A program made the position numbers and the translations under genes. From JBCBSZ01 sp039185015 (GTDB lineage: Bacteria; Actinomycetota; Acidimicrobiia; Acidimicrobiales; Poriferisodalaceae), in the NCBI GenBank assembly GCA_039185015.1, contig JBCDAU010000030.1:4175-68174 (forward strand): a stretch of 64,000 nt of DNA. The letters are read 5' to 3'. Positions 1-8,091 of this stretch are shown here, in pieces. The notes beneath the pieces are model-generated. The model was not told the origin of the DNA and made no database searches. It saw nothing but the letters and a program-made list of their open reading frames with translations. How positions within the stretch are numbered: position 1 is the stretch's first letter; every line of letters starts with the position of its first letter.

Positions 1-69
1 GCCAGCGAGGAGGGGGGCGGCATCACCGGCTCGCTGATGAACGTCGACGGGGGCACCTCGCCGTACTAG
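1..69 (+). CDS. Short-chain dehydrogenase/reductase, C-terminal fragment (cut by window start)
   Basis: Only the last 22 codons are present, ending in a TAG stop. The frame reads ...GGGITGSLMNVDGGTSPY, the typical C-terminal end of classical SDR enzymes of the FabG type, where ITG-x3-NVDGG closes the Rossmann fold. Most of the gene, including the catalytic Tyr-Lys pair, lies upstream of the window, so substrate and cofactor cannot be judged. Confidence 0.75.
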   Translation, partial: ASEEGGGITGSLMNVDGGTSPY

Positions 70-154
70 ATCGTTGACCCAGCTGGGGCCCCGGAGCCCC
101 AGCTTCCTCCACCGGTCCTCGCCCTGACGGGCTGCGGCGTGGCCGTCGTCGAGG

Positions 155-1225
155 TCAGCGCTCCCGGCGGAGCGACTCCGCGAGGGTGCGGACCTGTGTG
201 AGCAGGTCGTCCTCGTGCCAGTGGTAGACGGTCGGGATCCCCGTCGCACGCTCGTGCGCCGACGCGATCCACTCCATCACCCGGTGGCAGTCATCGCGAT
301 CGGTGATCCTCGTCAGCTGCCCCAGCTCGCAGGCAGGCGCATGCCGATCGAGCGCGATCGCCACCGGGAGGATGTAGTCGCACGACGTCATCAGCGTGAT
401 CGTGCCGTCGTAGAGGGGCTGGAGGTGCAGCGTCGACGCCGCCTCTGGTGGTTCCTCGCCGCGCAGGTGGAGCCAGCTGTCCCGGGCCCGCTTGGCGAGG
501 CTGCCGGCGAGCGGGACGTCCTGGGACCCGCTGGCCGCCATCAGCACCATCTGACCGCCCGTCGCCAACTGCTCGTCGAGCTCGTGGCGCATCACGATGT
601 TGTTGGCGCGCACGAGCTCACGGTCGAGACGAGCCCGGCGCCGGCTCGCGGTCTGCGGGATCGAGAGGAAGGTGCGGCACGCGGCCTGGAGGACCTGAAG
701 GGCTGGGATGCCGAGCGCCTGCCGGGTGGCGACCATCCGGGACACCAGCACGTTCGAGCGAGCGGCGATCTCGTCGAGGTCGACCCGATCGCCGAGCACC
801 CCGAAGGTCCGCTCCGGGCGGCACAGGCTCGTGAGCAGCGCGGCCAGCACGAGCGCGATGTCGATCGTCTGGCCATGGTTGGTGACCAGCGCGACGTTGG
901 CCTTGTCGTGGAGCAGGAGCGTCTGCAGGTGGTTGAGCAGGTCGTCGTGCTCCGGGTCGACGAACGCGTCGAGGAGGACGCGATCGAAGTCGGGGAACGC
1001 GGCGCGAGCGTAGAGGCCGATGGTGTCGAGTCCCTGAGTGTCGGGATCGATCCGGACGCAGCGCGGGTCGTGGAAGTCGTACGTCGAGTCGAACGGGAGC
1101 TCCTGCAGCACGTCGCTGTGGCCGGTGCGCGTGAGGCTGAGCATCGCCCGGTAGGTGGTCTCGGGATCGGCGTCGGCGAGGACCTGCCTGGCCTCGTCGA
1201 CCGACATCGCCGGGGGTTCGGCCAC
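155..1225 (-). CDS. Acyltransferase-like protein (PlsC/GPAT-type NHx4D motif), putative
   Basis: A 356-residue protein with a GTG start 7 bases after the stop of the DUF4916 gene, so the two are probably co-transcribed; ATG at 1207 is an alternative start. I do not recognise the whole family. Residues 114-124 read VTNHGQTIDIA, which holds N116, H117 and D122 in the NHx4D arrangement of glycerol-phosphate and lysophosphatidate acyltransferases. The motif is followed by a helical stretch rich in Arg. A clear second acyltransferase motif (FPEGT) is not visible; GGQMVLMAASGSQDVP occupies the place where it could be. A role in acylating a lipid or alcohol is inference from this one motif; a hypothetical protein is the safe alternative. 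Confidence 0.6.
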   Translation of the reverse strand: MAEPPAMSVDEARQVLADADPETTYRAMLSLTRTGHSDVLQELPFDSTYDFHDPRCVRIDPDTQGLDTIGLYARAAFPDFDRVLLDAFVDPEHDDLLNHLQTLLLHDKANVALVTNHGQTIDIALVLAALLTSLCRPERTFGVLGDRVDLDEIAARSNVLVSRMVATRQALGIPALQVLQAACRTFLSIPQTASRRRARLDRELVRANNIVMRHELDEQLATGGQMVLMAASGSQDVPLAGSLAKRARDSWLHLRGEEPPEAASTLHLQPLYDGTITLMTSCDYILPVAIALDRHAPACELGQLTRITDRDDCHRVMEWIASAHERATGIPTVYHWHEDDLLTQVRTLAESLRRER

Positions 1226-1232
1226 GCGGCGC

Positions 1233-1769
1233 CTACGGCAGCGAGCCCGTGTGGGCGAGAGCGAGACGCACGAGGCGGTCGTGGCCGCCGGTCATCTCGG
1301 CCCGCACCTCGGGGCGCACCGCCTCGGACGGCGTGAGCCAGGCGACGTCGAGCGCATCCTGGCTCGGGTCGGCGTCGCCCTCGATCGGCACGACGTAGGC
1401 GAGGCTGACGGCGTGCTGACGGGGATCGTGGAAGCCGCTCACCATCGGGTCGGGGAAGTACTCGACGATCGTGAACGGCGCCGGTGACGGTGGCACCTGC
1501 GGCAGCGCGAGCGGGCCGAGGTCCTTGTCGATGTGGCGGACGATCGCGTCGCGCACCCGTTCACCGAAGAGCACCCGCCCCGACACCACGGCCCTGCTGA
1601 TCGTCCCGTCGGCCATGGCCCGGAGGAGGAGGCCGACGTGGGTGACCTCGCCCGACTCGTCGAGTCGCACCGGGACGGCGTCGACGTAGACCATCGGCAC
1701 CCGTCCGCGGGCGAGCTCGAGGTCTTCAGGGGTCAGCCAGATGTTCTGCGTGTCGAGGTCGTCGCTCAT
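1233..1769 (-). CDS. DUF4916 (NUDIX-superfamily-like) protein
   Basis: A 178-residue protein starting at ATG 1769 (MSDDLD). The frame stays open further upstream, but the upstream part is low-complexity and overlaps the neighbouring 5'-nucleotidase gene. The N-terminal part, with WLTPEDLELARGRVPMVYVDAVPVR, matches my memory of the actinobacterial DUF4916 family, which has a NUDIX-like fold but no complete NUDIX box. None is visible here either: the region around residues 70-95 lacks the RExxEE core. Function is unknown. It sits between the 5'-nucleotidase and the acyltransferase-like gene, all on the same strand with short gaps. Confidence 0.75.
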   Translation of the reverse strand: MSDDLDTQNIWLTPEDLELARGRVPMVYVDAVPVRLDESGEVTHVGLLLRAMADGTISRAVVSGRVLFGERVRDAIVRHIDKDLGPLALPQVPPSPAPFTIVEYFPDPMVSGFHDPRQHAVSLAYVVPIEGDADPSQDALDVAWLTPSEAVRPEVRAEMTGGHDRLVRLALAHTGSLP

Positions 1770-1812
1770 GTCGGCGTCAGAGTCTTCCAGGGTCGACGTC
1801 TCGCGGCCACAC

Positions 1813-3204
1813 CTACCGGTGGTCGTGGGGGAGGTCGGACCGGGGCGCCCGGAGGTAGGCGTACGGCGTCGCGAGCCCCAGGTTGGACGCACGTGAGGTG
1901 TAGACGTCGGCGTAGCGCTCGACCTGACGGGCGAAGATGCTCTTGTCGATCCCGGCCCGCATGATCGGTCCCCAGCGTGCGTTGGTGAGCTCGCCGGACT
2001 CCTTGGCGAGCGGCGAGATCTCGTCGTCGAGCTCTCGGATCGCCTCGATCGTCGCCTCGAGGTGGTCGTCGACCTCTTCGCCCCGGGTCTTTCGCGCTCG
2101 GGTGACAGCGAGCTCTCGCTCGAGGGCGCCCTTGTGACCCATCAGCGACACGAGGTGATCCTCGGTCTGGGCGAACTGCTCTGCGTCGCTGATCTCGTCC
2201 TCGATCTCGCTGACGATCAGCGCGGTCCGCCAGCGCAACGTGATCTTGGTGACGTGCACGTCGCCGAAGAGGTGGTCACCGACGTAGAGGATCTCGTCGC
2301 CCCGAAGATCGAAGCTGCGCTCGACGAGCGTGGCGTCGCCCCCGACGTACAGGCCTCCGCGCTCGAGTGGGCCGTAGTGGGGCTCCAGCAGACCGCTGTC
2401 GTCGTCGACCACGCGGAAGCAGGCGTGCGGTGCGGTGAAGAAGCCCGGTTTGCGGGCAGAGACGATCACGACGTCGAACAGGTCGCGCCACGTCTGCCCA
2501 TCGGGGACGAAGGGATCGACGGCGATGGCCATGACCTGCTTGGTGTAGGTCCAGTCGCTGTTGGTGATGAGCATCGTGAGCTTCCCGGCAGCCCGCTGGT
2601 CGAGCAGCGTCTGGGCGATGTCGGGGTCGGGATCGATGAAGCGCTCCGGGTCGGCGAGGATCCCGGGCTTCAGCTCGGAGTGCACGTGCACGTGGTCGAT
2701 CGCCTTGCCGACCGCGGCGTACAGGTCGCCGTAGCTCATGACCCCCGGCAGGCGCCCCGCGTCGAGGTGGTCGACCAGCTGGCCGTACAGGCTCGACTGG
2801 GAGAGTGAGAACATCGTGTTCGTGAACTCCCACCGGGGCTCGGACAGGTCGACGTGGGCGCCGGCGTAGGCCTCGCGCAACTCGTCGTAGGTCAGCGGCG
2901 TCGTGCCGTGGCAGGCCCGGATGACGTAACCGAAGCGGGTGGCCTTCACGAGGTTGCCGAGCTCGAGGTCGAAGACGAGGCCCTGGGTCACCTCGCCGGG
3001 ATCGAAGCGCAGCCCCTCGATCGGCCACCCTCGCTCGGCGATGAGGGGGACGGCGTGGTCGAACGCCGCCCGCTCCCACTCGTCGGTGCAGTAGGGGACC
3101 AGGGTGTAGTCCATGTCGTAGCCGACGGCCTTGATGCTGCGGAGGTTCAGCGTGCGGTTCGGCCAGACCCGTCGCTCGGGCACGACGTTGGGGGAGAGGT
3201 CCAT
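1813..3204 (-). CDS. HAD-IG family 5'-nucleotidase
   Basis: About 463 residues, a normal length for the HAD-superfamily IG (cytosolic purine 5'-nucleotidase-like) family. The nucleophile motif is GYDMDYTLVPY near residue 30, giving Asp-x-Asp. The second motif is LITNSDW in the middle, and YVGDHLFGDV supplies the late HAD acidic motif. The C-terminal third is a long charged helical segment, as in this family. Expected role: hydrolysis of purine nucleoside 5'-monophosphates in the cytoplasm. I prefer ATG 3204; a GTG at 3210 is also in frame. It diverges from the thioesterase gene with about 30 bases between them. Confidence 0.85.
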   Translation of the reverse strand: MDLSPNVVPERRVWPNRTLNLRSIKAVGYDMDYTLVPYCTDEWERAAFDHAVPLIAERGWPIEGLRFDPGEVTQGLVFDLELGNLVKATRFGYVIRACHGTTPLTYDELREAYAGAHVDLSEPRWEFTNTMFSLSQSSLYGQLVDHLDAGRLPGVMSYGDLYAAVGKAIDHVHVHSELKPGILADPERFIDPDPDIAQTLLDQRAAGKLTMLITNSDWTYTKQVMAIAVDPFVPDGQTWRDLFDVVIVSARKPGFFTAPHACFRVVDDDSGLLEPHYGPLERGGLYVGGDATLVERSFDLRGDEILYVGDHLFGDVHVTKITLRWRTALIVSEIEDEISDAEQFAQTEDHLVSLMGHKGALERELAVTRARKTRGEEVDDHLEATIEAIRELDDEISPLAKESGELTNARWGPIMRAGIDKSIFARQVERYADVYTSRASNLGLATPYAYLRAPRSDLPHDHR

Positions 3205-3236
3205 CGCCACAGCGTGGCAGACCTACGGTGGCCGCC

Positions 3237-4022
3237 ATGGCGGATGCGTTCTTCGCGACCGAGGACGGCGACTGGTTCGTCCCCACGCACCACAGCCGCG
3301 GTCCCTGGGACGCCGACTCCTGTCACGGCGGCCCGCCGACCGGACTGATCGCCCGGGCGCTCGAGCGGGCACTGCCGGACGTCCGTCTCGCCCGACTGCA
3401 GGTCGATCTCTTGCGGCCGGTGCCCATGGCCGGGTTCCGGATCGAGACCGAGATCGTCCGGCGGGGGCGGACCGTCGGGTCCACGCGGGCCCGCCTCGTC
3501 GACGCCGACGGCAAGGAGCGGGCGACGGCGGCCGGGCTGCACGTCTCGGCCCGAGACGTGGGTGAGGTGCCATCGCCCGAGGTGCCGATCCCGATGCTCG
3601 CCGACGCCATCCCGGGGCCGTTCGTGTTCGACCGGCCGTTGCACGGTCGGCCGGCGTTCATGGGTGCGGTCGAGATGCGGTACCCGCCGGGAGAGGATCG
3701 GTCACCGGGTCCGACGACGGCGTGGATGCGGACGGTGCCGCTGCTCGCCGACGAGGAGATGTCGCCGTTCCAGCGCGCGTGCCCACTGGCCGATTGCGGC
3801 AACGCGATCTCCCGCAACGCCGGCATCGAGGAGCTCGGCTTCGTCAACCCGGACCTCACGCTGATGCTGCATCGGGATCCGGTCGGGGAGTGGCTGGGGT
3901 CCTCGGCCGTCTCGCACTGGCAGCCGAACGGGGTCGGGCTCGCCGATGCGCTGCTCTTCGATGAGGTCGGTGTGGTCGGCCGGGCGCTCCAGACCTTGCT
4001 CCTGACGCCGCCGTCGGGCTGA
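3237..4022 (+). CDS. Acyl-CoA thioesterase family protein (TesB-like double hotdog)
   Basis: A 261-residue protein. The N-terminal GPWDADSCHGGPPTGLIARALE resembles the start of the first hotdog domain of TesB-like thioesterases, where HGG-PxGL is typical. The second half, with ISRNAGIEELGFVNPDLTLMLHRDPVGEWLG, fits the second hotdog domain. It probably hydrolyses acyl-CoA esters; the substrate is unknown. ATG 3237 is preferred over an in-frame GTG at 3228 because a TACGGT hexamer ends 7 bases upstream, giving the leaderless spacing seen at other genes in this window. It converges with the TIR gene with a 9-base gap. Confidence 0.75.
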   Translation: MADAFFATEDGDWFVPTHHSRGPWDADSCHGGPPTGLIARALERALPDVRLARLQVDLLRPVPMAGFRIETEIVRRGRTVGSTRARLVDADGKERATAAGLHVSARDVGEVPSPEVPIPMLADAIPGPFVFDRPLHGRPAFMGAVEMRYPPGEDRSPGPTTAWMRTVPLLADEEMSPFQRACPLADCGNAISRNAGIEELGFVNPDLTLMLHRDPVGEWLGSSAVSHWQPNGVGLADALLFDEVGVVGRALQTLLLTPPSG

Positions 4023-4031
4023 GCCTCGCGG

Positions 4032-5780
4032 TCACTCCTCGACGTTCTCGCTGGCGTGGACCAGCTCGACGCAGTCCTTGGCGACGTCCCACGGCCCGCG
4101 CTCGTTGTCGGTGAGGTCGTTGTGCTCGAAGGTGCCAGCGCCGCCCTCGTGCACCCAGATGGCCTCGTAGAGGTTGCCGTTGATCTTGTTGAACCTCATC
4201 GTCGGGTTTCCGCCGGACTTCGTGATGACCCCGGCGTTGGCGTTGCCGACGATGGTGTTGTGCTCGAAGGTGCCGAGCCCCTCGGAGCGGACGAGCACAC
4301 CGCCGGATTCGCCCTCGCCGATGTGGTTGCCGGAGAGGATCGGGTCAGCGCCGTCGGCCAGCTCGACGCCGGCGAGGGTGTTGGCGGTGATCTGGTTGTC
4401 CTCGATCAGCCCGATCGCCCCGTCGTAGGCGAAGATGCCGCCGCCGTCCTGGTAGTGGATGGTGTTGTTCCGGAGGGCGCCGTTCGCTCCTTCTGCGAGC
4501 ACGACGCCGGCGCCGAGGTTGGCGGCGATCTCATTCGCCTCCAACGTCACGGTGGCGCCGTGGACGAAGACGCCCGACTGCACGTTGGCGTGGATCTGGT
4601 TGTTGCGGATGATCGGACCGGCGCCGTCGGAGATCGCCAACCCGTGGAGCACGTTCCCGCTGATCTCGTTCTCCTCGAGCGTGCCTCGGCCGTCGGCGTA
4701 GATGACGAGGCCACTCTGCGCGCTGTCGTGGATCCGGTTGCCGCGCAGGCGGGGATCGGCACCGGAGTGGATGCCGACGCAGGCGAGCGCACGGCTGGAG
4801 ATGTCGCACTGCTCGAGCTCGAGCCGTCCCTGCGAGATGTCGACGGCGTACCACTCGCCGCCGCCGGTCTGGCGCAAGGTCAGGTTCGAGATGCGTCCCA
4901 TCGACGCCCGGAACAGGATCACGTCGGCACCGAACGCCTGCACGATGATGTCGTCGCGCGGGCCGTCCCCCACGATCTCGAGCGGCTTGTCGATCTCGAG
5001 CGCCTCCTCGTACAGCCCCGGACGGATCAGGATCCTCGTGCCCGGAGCCGCGGCCTCGACGGCCTCGCTGATCGTGGCGTGGTCGCCCCGGTGCATGGAG
5101 TCCACGATCAGGGTCGGGATCTCGGTCCGCTCCGTCGGCACGTGATCCGCCCGTTCGTGTGTCGGCGCGGTGGCTGCCGACTCCGTCTCGGCCTTGAACG
5201 TGCTGCGACCGAGGAAGCTCTGTGCCGGCGCAGGGTCCGGCGCTGGAGCGGCCGCCGGGGCGGCGCTCACCCGATCGAGCGCGTCACGGACCTGGATCGC
5301 CATGGAGGCGAGCTTCTTGCCGACCAGCCCGGAGGCGATCGGTTCGAAGCGCAGCTCGCGCCAGTCGATCATCTGACGGCTGCTCAACGCCGCCGCGAGC
5401 TCGTCGTCCGCTCGGCGGGCTTCGTCGCGAAGGACGCGGCAGTCCACATAGTGGAGCGGGAGCACGAGGTCGCCCCGGCCGAGCCGCTCCTCGTTCGCGA
5501 GGAAGCGAGCGAGCTCCGCCCGGCACCACTCGCTCTTGAAGAAGCTCGGCGTCAGGATGGGGATGAGGAACGTCGCTTCGTCGATCGAGTCCTCCAGGCG
5601 GCTCTGCCAGGCCTGGCCCCACGCGATGTCCTTGCGATCCTGGAAGATCTCGAACGGCTCACCCGACTGGACCTCGACCTCGGCGCTCAACCGCTCGCAC
5701 AGCTCGGAGAGCTTGCCCCGATCGTGCTGATCGTTGATCCGGGCGTAGCTCAGGAACGCGACGGGTGGACGGTGGGCCAT
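4032..5780 (-). CDS. TIR domain fused to a right-handed parallel beta-helix
   Basis: A 582-residue protein from ATG 5780 (MAHRPPVAFLSYAR). Residues 6-170 form a bacterial TIR domain: AFLSYAR opens strand A, EIFQDRKDIAWG is the box-2 region, and SEWCRAEL carries Glu89 at the position of the catalytic Glu of TIR NADases. Residues 172-222 are an Ala/Pro/Thr linker. From 225 on it is a beta-helix: an initial coil segment, then ten coils between 348 and 565, each beginning N-x-I/L and spaced 23 residues apart (one of 22). There is no signal peptide or membrane segment, so it should be cytoplasmic. The TIR half predicts NAD+ cleavage or signalling; the helix half would be a binding or scaffold platform (inference). 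GGAG lies about 10 bases before the start; ATG 5804 is an alternative. Its divergent neighbour is a purine-deaminase-like enzyme. Confidence 0.88.
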   Translation of the reverse strand: MAHRPPVAFLSYARINDQHDRGKLSELCERLSAEVEVQSGEPFEIFQDRKDIAWGQAWQSRLEDSIDEATFLIPILTPSFFKSEWCRAELARFLANEERLGRGDLVLPLHYVDCRVLRDEARRADDELAAALSSRQMIDWRELRFEPIASGLVGKKLASMAIQVRDALDRVSAAPAAAPAPDPAPAQSFLGRSTFKAETESAATAPTHERADHVPTERTEIPTLIVDSMHRGDHATISEAVEAAAPGTRILIRPGLYEEALEIDKPLEIVGDGPRDDIIVQAFGADVILFRASMGRISNLTLRQTGGGEWYAVDISQGRLELEQCDISSRALACVGIHSGADPRLRGNRIHDSAQSGLVIYADGRGTLEENEISGNVLHGLAISDGAGPIIRNNQIHANVQSGVFVHGATVTLEANEIAANLGAGVVLAEGANGALRNNTIHYQDGGGIFAYDGAIGLIEDNQITANTLAGVELADGADPILSGNHIGEGESGGVLVRSEGLGTFEHNTIVGNANAGVITKSGGNPTMRFNKINGNLYEAIWVHEGGAGTFEHNDLTDNERGPWDVAKDCVELVHASENVEE

Positions 5781-5920
5781 GGTCTCGGTTCTCCGGGCGG
5801 TCATCTGATCGCCGGGTAGCTTCGCGGCGTCGGACCGGTCCGTCCACCGATCCCGATGCGCTCGAACGGACGAACGGCTGCTCATCCGCTCGACACATTG
5901 GTCGGTCAGACTCGCCGACC

Positions 5921-7288
5921 ATGGACGAGCTGGTGATCATCCGGGGCGGGCACGTGCTGACGATGGGCCCGCTCGGCGACCTGGTCGATGGGGCGGTGGC
6001 CTGCGCTGCCGGGCAGATCGTCGCCGTCGGCCCGTTCGTCGAGGTGCTGGCCGCGCATCCCGACGCTGAGGTCGTCGGCGACGAGCACGGCATCGTGCTC
6101 CCCGGCTTCGTCAACGCGCACACCCACCTGTCCGAGGCGCTGATCCCCGGGATGGGGGAGCGGTGGGCGCTGCCGGAGTGGATCGAGCGGATCATCGTGC
6201 CGGTCGGACGGGTCCTCGATGGCGAAGCCGCCCGGGTCGGCACCCGACTGAAGGCCGCCGAGATGCTCCTCTCCGGCGTCACGACCGTGAACGACATGTG
6301 GGCGTACTCAGCGGTGCAGCACCGGGCGAGCCTCGGCGTGGTCGACGGCTTGGAGTCGATGGGGCTGCGGGGCATCGCCTGCTTCGGCGCCACCGATCTG
6401 GAGGGCGGCGAGGCGCTCCCGGCGGATGGCCGGGCCGAGCTGCTCGCCGAGCAGATCGACCTCGCCGACCGATGCGGTGGCTCCGAGCTGGTCGACATGC
6501 GGCTCGGCGTCGGCGTCGTCCACGGTCAGAGCGACGAGCTGCTCGCCGACAGCGTCGCCCTCGCAGAGGACCGGGGATGGAGCGTCCACACCCACCTCGC
6601 CGAGGTGAGGGAGGAGCTGACCCTCAGCCGGATCCGCTGGGGTGGGACGACCACCGCCCGAGCCGCTGCGGCCGGCCTCCTCAGCCGCCCACTCATCGCC
6701 GGGCACGGGGTGTGGCTCACCGAGCCCGACATCGAGCTCCTGCTCGCCAACGGCTCGGCGATCGTGCACAACCCGGTGGCCAACATGATCCTCGGCTCCG
6801 GCACCTGCCCGGTGGTCCGCCTCCGACGGGCCGGGCTCCCCATGGCGATCGGCACCGACGGCGCCGCGTCGAACGACTCGCAGAACATGTTCGAGGCCAT
6901 CAAGCTCACGGCCCTCCTGCAGAAGCTCGACGCCCTCGATCCGTCCGTGTTCGAGGCTCGTGATGCGCTGACGATGGCGACGATCGAGGGAGCCGCGGCG
7001 CTCGGGATGGACGACCGGGTCGGGTCCCTCGAAGTGGGCAAGCGGGCCGACGTCCAGCGCCTCGACGGTCACGGCATCGGCCTGGCCTCCGTGCACGACC
7101 CGTACCAGCAGATCGTCTACTGCTGCGGCCCGGGAGACGTCGCCGACGTGTGGGTCGACGGCGTCCGGCGTGTGGCCGACGGGCGGCTCTGCGACATGGC
7201 GGTGGCCGAGCTCGTCGAGGAGTCGAAGGCCCATGCGCAGCGGATCGTGCGGGACGCGAAGCTCACCGAGCTGAGCGCCCTGGCCTGA
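5921..7288 (+). CDS. Amidohydrolase, purine/pyrimidine deaminase-like (SAH/8-oxoguanine deaminase group)
   Basis: A 455-residue cytoplasmic metal-dependent hydrolase. GFVNAHTHLSEALIPGMG supplies the first metal-binding HxH; VHTHLAEVREE, LIAGHGVWL and AIGTDGAASNDSQNMFEAIK give the remaining His and Asp ligands of the cytosine-deaminase/AtzA/TrzN clade. The final strand region KRADVQRLDGHG is typical of subtype-III amidohydrolases. Likely it deaminates a purine or S-adenosylhomocysteine-like substrate; the exact one cannot be read from sequence. Start ATG 5921 follows an inverted repeat (GGTCGG at 5900-5905 and CCGACC at 5915-5920) that abuts the start codon and could be an operator or an RNA hairpin. 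Confidence 0.85.
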   Translation: MDELVIIRGGHVLTMGPLGDLVDGAVACAAGQIVAVGPFVEVLAAHPDAEVVGDEHGIVLPGFVNAHTHLSEALIPGMGERWALPEWIERIIVPVGRVLDGEAARVGTRLKAAEMLLSGVTTVNDMWAYSAVQHRASLGVVDGLESMGLRGIACFGATDLEGGEALPADGRAELLAEQIDLADRCGGSELVDMRLGVGVVHGQSDELLADSVALAEDRGWSVHTHLAEVREELTLSRIRWGGTTTARAAAAGLLSRPLIAGHGVWLTEPDIELLLANGSAIVHNPVANMILGSGTCPVVRLRRAGLPMAIGTDGAASNDSQNMFEAIKLTALLQKLDALDPSVFEARDALTMATIEGAAALGMDDRVGSLEVGKRADVQRLDGHGIGLASVHDPYQQIVYCCGPGDVADVWVDGVRRVADGRLCDMAVAELVEESKAHAQRIVRDAKLTELSALA

Positions 7289-7361
7289 CCCTTTCGTGCG
7301 TCCGGTTCATGAGGACGGCTGGTACGATCGTCTGGCCGTACCCCACGGGGTGCGAGTCCAC

Positions 7362-7445
7362 GTCGGAGTGGCGGAATTGGCAGACGCGCTAGATTAAGGA
7401 TCTAGTGCCCGCGAGGGCGTGGGGGTTCAAGTCCCCCCTCCGACA
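7362..7445 (+). tRNA. tRNA-Leu (anticodon AAG)
   Basis: An 84-base class II tRNA. Acceptor GTCGGAG (7362-7368) pairs with CTCCGAC (7438-7444); the discriminator is A7445 and CCA is not encoded. The D arm is laid out as in E. coli tRNA-Leu. The anticodon stem is CTAGA/TCTAG with loop TTAAGGA, which places AAG at positions 34-36 followed by G37. A variable-arm stem GCCC/GGGC and T arm GGGGG-TTCAAGT-CCCCC complete it. A34 in a leucine tRNA is unusual for bacteria. Confidence 0.95.
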
Positions 7446-7502
7446 CTGCGTTGACCGAGCCCTCGCCGCGCTCGAGCAGGTCGTCGATGGGAAGCTCAGC
7501 GA

Positions 7503-8081
7503 ATGCACGTTGGCGTGGCCCATCACCTGGGGTGGGCGGTGCTGGTCGCCACCACGAGTGACTCCGCGGTGATCAATCGACGCCGCATCGAGCTCATCGA
7601 CGCGGCGCTGCCTGCTGCGCCGATCCACCATCACGGCGGCGCTCACACCCTGCACCGCGACGGTGTCCAGCTCGATGACGGTGAACTGAGCGAACTCGTC
7701 GGCCGCGTGCGGGCCTCGGCGGCATCGCACGCCGAGGCAGCACTCGACGCCCTGAGCGAGGATCTCGGGACCCGAATCGCCACGCTGTCGCTTCGTGAGT
7801 GGCCGGCTGACTTCCCGACCGACATCGCCGTCCTACGCCAGACGCCGTGGGAGAGTCAGGCCGATTCGGTGATGTACCGCCAGGTACTGGCAGATGAAGC
7901 GGTCAAACGCGGATCGGTGGTCGCCTTCTTCGATGCGAAGACGGTTCAGGACACGGCCGTCAGCTTGCACGGTGACAGCGACGTGCTCATCGCGCCAAGA
8001 GCGATACTGGGAGCGCCGTGGAACCACGATCACCGGATCGCGTTCGCTGCCGCGATCGTCGCAGCATCGGAGAGCGAGTAG
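7503..8081 (+). CDS. Conserved hypothetical protein
   Basis: A 192-residue soluble protein that I do not recognise. It starts VGVAHHLGWAVLVATT and continues with VINRRRIELIDAALPAAPIHHH, which looks like a small beta-rich domain with several conserved-looking His residues (residues 7-8 and 40-45). The middle is helical, and the C-terminal third, with PWNHDHRIAFAAAIVAA, has the look of a nucleotide or substrate-binding alpha/beta fold. It lies directly downstream of the tRNA, with no clear ribosome binding site. It converges with the PPOX operon, 10 bases apart. Confidence 0.65.
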   Translation: MHVGVAHHLGWAVLVATTSDSAVINRRRIELIDAALPAAPIHHHGGAHTLHRDGVQLDDGELSELVGRVRASAASHAEAALDALSEDLGTRIATLSLREWPADFPTDIAVLRQTPWESQADSVMYRQVLADEAVKRGSVVAFFDAKTVQDTAVSLHGDSDVLIAPRAILGAPWNHDHRIAFAAAIVAASESE

Positions 8082-8091
8082 GTGGTGACGG

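Noticed and set aside
7362..8081. tRNA gene as an integration site for a mobile element, with the following unknown gene as cargo
   Set aside because: No integrase, no repeated tRNA 3' end downstream and only one gene before ordinary operons resume.
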